NCBI GenBank assembly: GCA_958296125.1
Contig: OY282444.1
Coordinates: forward strand, 4,697,266 to 4,761,265
Direction: 5' to 3'
DNA length: 64,000 bases
From: an uncultured Poribacteria bacterium
Lineage (GTDB): Bacteria > Poribacteria > WGA-4E > PCPOR2b
Shown here: positions 44,937 through 50,837 of the stretch, in pieces
Position numbering within the stretch: the stretch's first letter is position 1
Layout of the letters: each line of letters starts with the position of its first letter
Position numbers and translations under genes: made by a program
Notes under the pieces: generated by a model
What the model was told of the DNA's origin: nothing
The model's database searches: none
What the model saw: only the letters and a program-made list of their open reading frames with translations

Positions 44937-45686
44937 TCACAACTGGACCAAACTCCGTTGCGCGGTGATGAATTCCGAAACGAATTTGTCAGCCGGTTGC
45001 TCTCGGAGGTCATCAAGCGTGCCCTGTTGGACAACCCGCCCTTCTCGCATGAGGACGATGCTGTTTCCGATATAGCCCGCTTCTGCCATGTCGTGGGTGA
45101 CAATAATGACAGTTTTACCAAGGCGGTTGAAAATTTCTTTCAATTCTGTTTGTAGGGACGCACGAACCATCGGGTCCAACGCTCCAAGCGGTTCGTCGAG
45201 CAGGAGAACGTCAGGATCTAAAGCAAGTGCTCGCATCAGACTGACACGCTGACGCTGTCCACCGGAAAGTTCGACAGCATAGCGAGCGAGGCCCTCTTTC
45301 GGGAAGCGAGTCATTTCACAGAGTTCGTCCAGTTTTGCTTGAATTTCGTCCTCTTGAAAGGTTTGGAGATGCTTCGCTATGAGGGTCACATTTTGGGCAG
45401 CAGTCAGATGCGGAAACAGGCCACCATCCTGAATTACGTAACCCATCCGCCGCCGTAGCGTAAGGATATTATTCTGCGAAATCGGCTCCCCTTCAAATTC
45501 GACTGCGCCAGATGTTGGCGTTAACAAACCGATGATTAGCCGCAAAACCGTGGACTTACCACAACCGCTCGGACCGATTAACACCGTCGTTTGCCCTGTC
45601 GCGATCTGCAGGTTGGTTGAATGGAGCGCGACAACATCGCCAAAACGCATCTCAACATCCTTCAGTGCTATTTTGCTTTCGTTCAT
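44937..45686 (-). CDS. ABC transporter ATP-binding protein (OpuCA/EgtV-like)
   Basis: About 249 residues. Walker A is GPSGCGKST near residue 39, the Q-loop is YVIQDGGLFPHL, the signature is LSGGQRQR near residue 135 and Walker B is VLLLDEPLGALDP. It is the energising subunit of an osmoprotectant-type importer and ends without the CBS domains found on some OpuCA and EgtV proteins. I chose the ATG at 45686, with GGAGG upstream. It starts four bases after egtD ends, so it is transcribed with the ergothioneine genes. Its cognate fusion permease probably is the gene at 41016. Confidence 0.9.
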   Translation of the reverse strand: MNESKIALKDVEMRFGDVVALHSTNLQIATGQTTVLIGPSGCGKSTVLRLIIGLLTPTSGAVEFEGEPISQNNILTLRRRMGYVIQDGGLFPHLTAAQNVTLIAKHLQTFQEDEIQAKLDELCEMTRFPKEGLARYAVELSGGQRQRVSLMRALALDPDVLLLDEPLGALDPMVRASLQTELKEIFNRLGKTVIIVTHDMAEAGYIGNSIVLMREGRVVQQGTLDDLREQPADKFVSEFITAQRSLVQL

Positions 45687-45690
45687 ACGC

Positions 45691-46695
45691 CTATCCTCCG
45701 CTGCTTTTGCGAAATACTCCCACCGCAAACCAGCCACGCTCATCAAGATAGTATTCCTGCATCTTCATCCCCGCCGCTGCACAAAGGGAACCAAACCCTT
45801 CAAGCGTATACTTGTAGCTGTTTTCCGTATGGATATATTCGCCTTCCTCAAAATCGAACCCTTGACCAAGACACTCCACGTGAACCCGTTGAGCACACCG
45901 ACTTATCAGGCGCATTTCGATGCGAGAATGTTCCTCGACAAATGGCGCGTAATGGTCGAACAGATTTAAATCGAATTCTCCGACCAATTCACGATTAATC
46001 CGCACCAGTAGGTTTTTGTTGAACGCAGCCGTTACCCCCGCCTCGTCGTTGTAAGCGTCGAAAAGCACCTGACGGTCTTTCACCAAATCAAAGCCTATCA
46101 GCAGGCGGTCCTCCTCACGCATTCGATGGCAAATCTGTCCAATGAAACTGATTGCTTCTTCCCGCTCAGAATTACCGATGTTGCTACCGAGGAACAGAAA
46201 AAGACGGGATTGATTACCTGCTTCGGGTAATAGCCGAAGTGCATCGCTGTGCTCGGCTGCAATTGCTGTGATCGATAACGGCTCATACTCGCTTTTGAGG
46301 GCAATCGACGATTCGAGCAGGAAGTCGGCGGAAATGTCGGTCGGTATGTAGTGGAGATGGGTTTGATTGGCGAGAGTTGCGTCGATAAGAACCCGTGTTT
46401 TGGAGGAACTCCCACTGCCAAGTTCCACAAGTTCCACTTCGCCGGCAAATGTTTCGATGATGGCCCGCGCATTATCTGTCAAGATTTTTTGCTCGGTTCG
46501 CGTTGGATAGTATTCAGGGAGTTTGCAGATCTGCTCAAAAAGTTGCGAACCAGCTGTATTGTAAAAGAAGAGTGGGGGGATACTCTTCGGAGTTTTTTTA
46601 AGTCCTTCTGCAACCGCATCTTTTAACGATTGCTGCGAATCGTGCTTGGGTGCCTTCATCAGGTTGACACCGGCCGGTAGCCCTTGTTTCATCAT
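45691..46695 (-). CDS. egtD: L-histidine N-alpha-trimethyltransferase (EgtD)
   Basis: About 334 residues of the histidine-specific SAM-dependent methyltransferase family. Seen: LFFYNTAGSQLFEQICKLPEYYPTRTE near residue 42, typical of EgtD, SAM motif I VELGSGSSSKTRVLID near residue 90, FLFLGSNIGN near residue 165 and the C-terminal EYIHTENSYKYTLEGF segment near residue 283. It trimethylates histidine to hercynine, the first step of ergothioneine synthesis. EgtB is encoded 87 bp upstream and the ABC ATPase directly downstream. Two ATGs and a TTG compete as start; none has a clear ribosome site. Confidence 0.94.
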   Translation of the reverse strand: MMKQGLPAGVNLMKAPKHDSQQSLKDAVAEGLKKTPKSIPPLFFYNTAGSQLFEQICKLPEYYPTRTEQKILTDNARAIIETFAGEVELVELGSGSSSKTRVLIDATLANQTHLHYIPTDISADFLLESSIALKSEYEPLSITAIAAEHSDALRLLPEAGNQSRLFLFLGSNIGNSEREEAISFIGQICHRMREEDRLLIGFDLVKDRQVLFDAYNDEAGVTAAFNKNLLVRINRELVGEFDLNLFDHYAPFVEEHSRIEMRLISRCAQRVHVECLGQGFDFEEGEYIHTENSYKYTLEGFGSLCAAAGMKMQEYYLDERGWFAVGVFRKSSGG

Positions 46696-46782
46696 CAATT
46701 TGCCATAAGGTGAAGGTAATAAACGCCGAGTCTTACGGGCGTTTCAGCCCTGACTCAACATTCATCAAGTTCAGTTGCTAAT

Positions 46783-48078
46783 TCAAATCGCACAGGTCCG
46801 AAAGCCCGCCAACACATCCCGCCGATCCGGTGTATAGAAGTTACGCCATGTATTTCGGAGGAGACGCGAGCGGGTCGTCCAACAGCCACCGCGTAGAACC
46901 TTACGGGTTTCAAACCACGGTTCCGAATACTCTTTGTAGGGGTCAATTTCAAAGCCCGGATAGGGGCGGAAGGGGGTGCTAGTCCATTCCCAAACGTTAC
47001 CAATCATCTGCCGGCAGCCGAAGGCACTATCGCTTTTTGGACATGCTCCTACGTCAATGCAACCCATTGATTGCCAGTCGAGGTTGGCGTGTTCTGGCGT
47101 TGGGGGTTCATCGCCCCACGGGAAGCGACGCTTCTGTGAAGAGAACCCGCTCCCTGCTAGATTTGGCTCGACAGCGGCGGCTGCCTCCCATTCCGCTTCT
47201 GTTGGAAGGCGGCGACCCGCCCAACGGCAGTATGCTTCGGCTTCATAATAGTTGACATGAACAACCGGAAGGTGTGGCTCAAGTGGGGACCATTTGTCGA
47301 AATGCCGACGCAGCCAACCGTTATTTGAGACCTCCCAGTAGACGGGGTGTATTGCGTTTACGGACTCTCGCCATTCCCATCCCTCCGCACCCCACAATTC
47401 CTTTCGACGATAGCCGTTATCCTCGGTAAACGCGGCAAACTCGGATTGAGTCACAGCGGCACGCGCAATGGCGAACGGCTCAATTTCGACCGGGTGCGCC
47501 CACTTCTCATTGTCAAATACGAAAGGTTCGTCAAGCGTAGCACCTAGCATCAACGTGCCGCCAGGGACTTCGGCATCACCCGACAATGGACCGCCTCCGG
47601 TATCGCGAGGATCTTCAGGAACAGCAGAAAAGCGTGGTGGCGGGTATTCCAAAGTCTGTCGTGTATACGTAAACGCCTCATTGTGCATGTCTTCATGGTA
47701 GGTGGTATAGCGCACAAAATACGCCAGTTCTTCACTCGGCTCCTCGCGCTGAAGCCTGTTCAGAATCTGGTCCCTTACCTCTCGCATATACGCTAACGTT
47801 CCTTCGCGAGAGGGCAACGGCAGATCCCACCGTGTTTCATGGGGGATTGCAATCGAATCCCAAAGAGCATCGGCATCATCACGAATCGGTTTCGCTTGGC
47901 ATGTATCTCGCAGCACCCACTTCTCTTGAAACCACGCCACATGGCCGATTTCCCACAACAGTGGATTGACAATCGAGAGGTAGGGGCTCATTATCTGTTC
48001 ATCGGTGAGATCTGCAACAATATCAAAGGTGCGCTGACGGGCATCAATCACCCACCCAGCAAGTTCGTTGGAGGTCAT
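46783..48078 (-). CDS. egtB: Ergothioneine biosynthesis sulfoxide synthase (EgtB)
   Basis: A 431-residue non-heme iron enzyme. The N-terminal DinB-like domain has iron ligands in IGHVAWFQEKW near residue 46 and in TYHEDMHNEAF near residue 133. The C-terminal formylglycine-generating-enzyme-like domain has PVVHVNYYEAEAYCRWAGRRLPTEAEWEAAA near residue 275 and GNVWEWTSTPF near residue 365. It joins hercynine to cysteine or gamma-glutamylcysteine and oxidises it to the sulfoxide. No egtA, egtC or egtE is in the window; a two-substrate type using free cysteine would need only a C-S lyase elsewhere. A selenoneine-type synthase is a less likely alternative. Confidence 0.93.
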   Translation of the reverse strand: MTSNELAGWVIDARQRTFDIVADLTDEQIMSPYLSIVNPLLWEIGHVAWFQEKWVLRDTCQAKPIRDDADALWDSIAIPHETRWDLPLPSREGTLAYMREVRDQILNRLQREEPSEELAYFVRYTTYHEDMHNEAFTYTRQTLEYPPPRFSAVPEDPRDTGGGPLSGDAEVPGGTLMLGATLDEPFVFDNEKWAHPVEIEPFAIARAAVTQSEFAAFTEDNGYRRKELWGAEGWEWRESVNAIHPVYWEVSNNGWLRRHFDKWSPLEPHLPVVHVNYYEAEAYCRWAGRRLPTEAEWEAAAAVEPNLAGSGFSSQKRRFPWGDEPPTPEHANLDWQSMGCIDVGACPKSDSAFGCRQMIGNVWEWTSTPFRPYPGFEIDPYKEYSEPWFETRKVLRGGCWTTRSRLLRNTWRNFYTPDRRDVLAGFRTCAI

Positions 48079-48163
48079 AGTTTTCTCAACCTATTAAAGC
48101 AGCTCTTCAGTCCCGGCCTTATTGTAAGGGGAAATTCGTTGCTGTTTCTGCCGAAACTTGAAG

Positions 48164-49777
48164 TTATGGTGAAGCAAGGTTAGATAGTTCTCCTTTGCAA
48201 CAGGCTTTGTGAGTGTAGGAGTAGCCATCTCGCCGTTGAAATCTTTTGAGTTCTTTTGTATTGCCACTGATGCGCGGGTCCCTCTTTTCAAGGGTGGCAC
48301 CTTCCACGCGCACCTTACGCGGCGCACCTTTTTTCGGTGTGTGGTCAAAGCAATTGATAACTCCAACATGGCGGACGCTGACCTTGGTCTTGGAGGGCGT
48401 CGCGTTGCTTGGGAAGGGGAGCAAGAGTTGATTCGGATTTGTCTTCGAGGTTTTGGGCATTGCATCTTCGCTGACCTCCCCGGTTTTCGGGACGGGCTTG
48501 GGTGCGGGGGAACGAGCCTTTTTGGACATGATCACGTGGTCATATTTCCGAAAGCCATCGCCGCCCGAGCGTTTTCTGTTGCCATAGTTGAAACCATGTT
48601 TTTTCTTTTTTGCGTTGCGTTTGCCAACAAGCCTTGTTATGTTCTTGTTCTCGCCTGCCGAAAAAGAAAACAGGTCTCGTTGACCGTAACCCTTCGCTTT
48701 GATGTGGAGGACGGGCAAATGACTGGCGGGCGGCTTCACGGTATCTGCGACGCAAGCGGCATCAAAATGGTGGGTTTTGGGCAGGCCCGACTTGGTGCGA
48801 TTGTGTTTAGTCTGACCGCCTGAACCGTAAACGATCGGGAGACCTGTCCCTTGCAACGTCTCGACTATCTTCCACCGAATCGTATTCACAGCAGCTGCAT
48901 CTGTGAGAGGTTTCTTTGCTTTAGCCATCGCCTTTTTAACTGCTTTTCGGAGATCTTCATCTTTGATTTCATCAGGAAGCCGATTCCCTTTTTTCTCATT
49001 GCAGTGTCGGCATGCGAGGGTTAGGTTATCCACTCGACTACTCCCGCCTTTTGCTTTAGGGATAATATGCTCGATCTGGCTACCGATGCCGCCGCAATAC
49101 GCACATTTGCGTTTGTTTTTCTCTAAGAGATACTCACGGATATTATATCCGAGTAAAGTCCCCTGTTGATACTCAACACCCTTTATTTCAGGGTTATCCA
49201 TCAGCTGCATATCAAACTTGACATGCTCCACTGCAATGGTTGATATCGGATACAGACGACAGAGACGCCCGACAATCGTGTGGATGTTGTAAACACGAGA
49301 CATTAAACTTGGAGCCACCCACCCCTTGCCGTCACCGAACCCTTTTATCCCTTCCCCCATCTTCACTCGACGCATCACCCATGCGCCGTTCTCGAATATC
49401 GGGACAGCCCTTTTGCGATTTTTCCATCTCACCGGCCTGTATCGCAGATTGCGAGTTCTTCTGCCTCGACGGAAGCCTGAACGGTCGGTCAACCTTTTTT
49501 TAATAACCTGACCGCGGTGTTCGATTTCAGCGGCGAAGATGATATTTCGATCGGGGTCGACGAGAGCGATTCCTGTCATCTTGGATCCAGGGTCAACGCA
49601 TACCTGGCAAGCCTTCGTTTTGACGGTATCGGGTGGGATGGCACGCTTGAGGATAATAGTGAAGGGATAGCGTCGCCAGACTGCGGCTTTCCCCGCTTTA
49701 AGCAACTTGCGTGCGCGTGCGGGTCGGCAGGGTTCTAAGATTTGTTGATTTGTATCTAAAACAGCCACTTTCGACAT
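48164..49777 (-). CDS. iscB: IscB: RNA-guided HNH/RuvC nuclease of the Cas9 ancestor family, CRISPR-associated
   Basis: A 537-residue IscB. Domains in order: PLMP/RRXRR domain (1-45, LEPCRPARARKLLKAGKA), RuvC-I with Asp62 (VDPGSKMTGIAL), arginine-rich bridge helix (about 95-123), RuvC-II with Glu184 (IAVEHVKFD), HNH (224-267; zinc pairs Cys225/Cys228 and Cys256/Cys259, Glu236-His237, Asn251), RuvC-III (THHFDAACVAD, His336/Asp339), then a target-adjacent-motif-recognition-type C-terminus. All catalytic residues appear intact. It is longer than most IscBs, mainly through a Pro/Ser/Lys-rich linker (about 415-465). I chose the ATG at 49777 because the PLMP domain begins there. A CRISPR array lies upstream on the same strand; no tnpA transposase is present. 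egtB follows after 85 bp. Confidence 0.95.
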   Translation of the reverse strand: MSKVAVLDTNQQILEPCRPARARKLLKAGKAAVWRRYPFTIILKRAIPPDTVKTKACQVCVDPGSKMTGIALVDPDRNIIFAAEIEHRGQVIKKRLTDRSGFRRGRRTRNLRYRPVRWKNRKRAVPIFENGAWVMRRVKMGEGIKGFGDGKGWVAPSLMSRVYNIHTIVGRLCRLYPISTIAVEHVKFDMQLMDNPEIKGVEYQQGTLLGYNIREYLLEKNKRKCAYCGGIGSQIEHIIPKAKGGSSRVDNLTLACRHCNEKKGNRLPDEIKDEDLRKAVKKAMAKAKKPLTDAAAVNTIRWKIVETLQGTGLPIVYGSGGQTKHNRTKSGLPKTHHFDAACVADTVKPPASHLPVLHIKAKGYGQRDLFSFSAGENKNITRLVGKRNAKKKKHGFNYGNRKRSGGDGFRKYDHVIMSKKARSPAPKPVPKTGEVSEDAMPKTSKTNPNQLLLPFPSNATPSKTKVSVRHVGVINCFDHTPKKGAPRKVRVEGATLEKRDPRISGNTKELKRFQRRDGYSYTHKACCKGELSNLASP

Positions 49778-50206
49778 GAAAAAAAATACCTTTCGGTATA
49801 ACACTTTCTCAAAAAGAAGTAATGTGCGCTTCGCCAATGTTGTAAACGCTTGCTATTAATGAATAGTCGTCCTGGGGTCCACCGCCTCACCTTGACAAGA
49901 GACTTTTAAGTTGCCCCGACAGTTGCTCCCGACTAGCGCTATTCTCTGCGGAATACATCTGGAGGTGTCATAACGTAAACAACGTAGTAAACGAATACTT
50001 AGGCTAGATTGAGATTATAGGTTGTCCAATACACCGTAATGGAGGACAACCCTCCATCAAAAAATGATGGATAACATGGTAGCGGTGCAATCGGTTTGTC
50101 GTCAACATCCCAGTGATTTTGCGCGACTGGACGTTGACGACAAAATCGGAGAGCTTTCGCACACTCGATCCAAGTATAGCTTGAAAAACTTGGACCGAAA
50201 AACGGG
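49778..50206 (-). ncRNA. Putative scaffold RNA (omega/tracr-like) of the CRISPR-IscB locus
   Basis: This 429-bp gene-free stretch lies between the array and iscB, where IscB omega RNAs are normally encoded. On the iscB strand it holds, in order: a 10-bp stem with one G-U pair (50197-50166); a long hairpin with a perfect 9-bp base GTCGTCAAC/GTTGACGAC and an inner CCAGT/ACTGG stem (50141-50098); an anti-repeat (50090-50073); a perfect 7-bp hairpin TCCATCA/TGATGGA (50071-50053); and a perfect 8-bp hairpin GGTTGTCC/GGACAACC (50051-50020). A TATTC/GAATA hairpin (49955-49940) follows. The ends of the RNA are not known. Structure by eye, not by folding software. Confidence 0.7.
50073..50090 (-). other. 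Anti-repeat complementary to the CRISPR repeat
   Basis: On the iscB strand this reads TTGCACCGCTACCATGTT. It can pair with the 3' part of the repeat as transcribed on the same strand at 16 of 18 positions, counting one G-U pair. It matches the plus-strand repeat sequence at 15 of 18 bases but is not followed by spacer-repeat periodicity. This is how a tracrRNA anti-repeat relates to its array. Confidence 0.75.
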
Positions 50207-50762
50207 TTGCAACGCTAACATGCTCAAGCTCAAACTTTGCTTACTTTGGTGGCAAGACCTGCTTGCTGTGGTTGCAACGCTAACATGCTCAAGCTCAAAC
50301 GGGCAATTCTGATTATCGTGAGATTGGTGGTGTATCGTTGCAACGCTAACATGCTCAAGCTCAAACGAGGGACACAAAGCTTCAAGGGAAGCGATAGCCC
50401 ATTTGCAACGCTAACATGCTCAAGCTCAAACTTGTATAGAACCTACACAAATCTGATAAAATGTATTCTTGCAACGCTAACATGCTCAAGCTCAAACACA
50501 TTCCCATACGACCGATCGGCTATCAAGTCGCCCTTTGCAACGCTAACATGCTCAAGCTCAAACTCACTCTCAATTTCTATATCGATCAAAACGCAGTTAT
50601 GTTGCAACGCTAACATGCTCAAGCTCAAACATGAATCCCGAGTGAATTTCCTTGCCTATCTGCTCATTGCAACGCTAACATGCTCAAGCTCAAACAAGGG
50701 CATGTCCTTTCCGCCTTCGGGGTTTTTTTATGGTTGCAACGCTAACATGCTCAAGCTCAAAC
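50207..50762 (-). CRISPR. CRISPR array, 9 identical 29-bp repeats and 8 spacers, next to iscB
   Basis: Plus-strand repeat begins TTGCAACGCTAACATG and ends CTCAAGCTCAAAC. On the proposed sense (minus) strand it begins GTTTGAGCTTGAGC, like many type II repeats. Repeat starts: 50207, 50272, 50338, 50403, 50469, 50535, 50602, 50667 and 50734. All nine copies are identical. Spacers are 36-38 bp and all different. The side at 50763-50835 is AT-rich like a leader and carries a promoter directed into the array. The other side leads to the scaffold region and iscB. No cas1 or cas2 lies in the window. Confidence 0.97.
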
Positions 50763-50778
50763 CAACCAAACGGTAACA

Positions 50779-50807
50779 ATTGTAACATATAGTTTAACAA
50801 CAATCAA
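50779..50807 (-). promoter_or_regulatory. Sigma70-like promoter directed through the array towards iscB
   Basis: On the minus strand TTGATT (50807-50802) and TACAAT (50784-50779) are separated by exactly 17 bases. Transcription would start near 50772, about ten bases before the first repeat (50762). It would run through array, scaffold region and iscB. It lies just past the end of the molybdenum-enzyme gene. Confidence 0.65.
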
Positions 50808-50837
50808 GCAAAAATTGTAGCTTGACTCCGTTCAACC

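Noticed and set aside
44764-45075. Separate plus-strand gene after the TPR gene
   Set aside because: The first part is the frameshifted last TPR and the rest is antisense to the ABC ATPase gene.
41016-45686. Ordinary glycine betaine/proline transporter
   Set aside because: Sequence alone allows it, but direct linkage of the ATPase to egtB and egtD makes an ergothioneine substrate more likely; kept only as the alternative.
48209-48823. Plus-strand 204-codon frame inside iscB
   Set aside because: It lies wholly antisense to the iscB C-terminus and has no ribosome site or domain.
48164-49777. Cas9 or a simple HNH homing endonuclease
   Set aside because: There is no REC lobe and the size is 537 residues; the PLMP domain, bridge helix and HNH inserted between RuvC-II and RuvC-III identify IscB.
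48164-50206. IS200/IS605-type transposon carrying iscB
   Set aside because: No tnpA gene and no clear terminal palindromes were found beside it; the array and scaffold occupy the upstream side.
50102-50377. Minus-strand open frame with FELEHVSVA repeats
   Set aside because: Also repeat-derived translation of the array and scaffold region.
50237-50776. Long open frame through the array encoding a repeated NANMLKLK-type sequence
   Set aside because: It is the translated CRISPR repeat; the frame follows the 65-67-bp periodicity and has no ribosome site or protein-like spacers.
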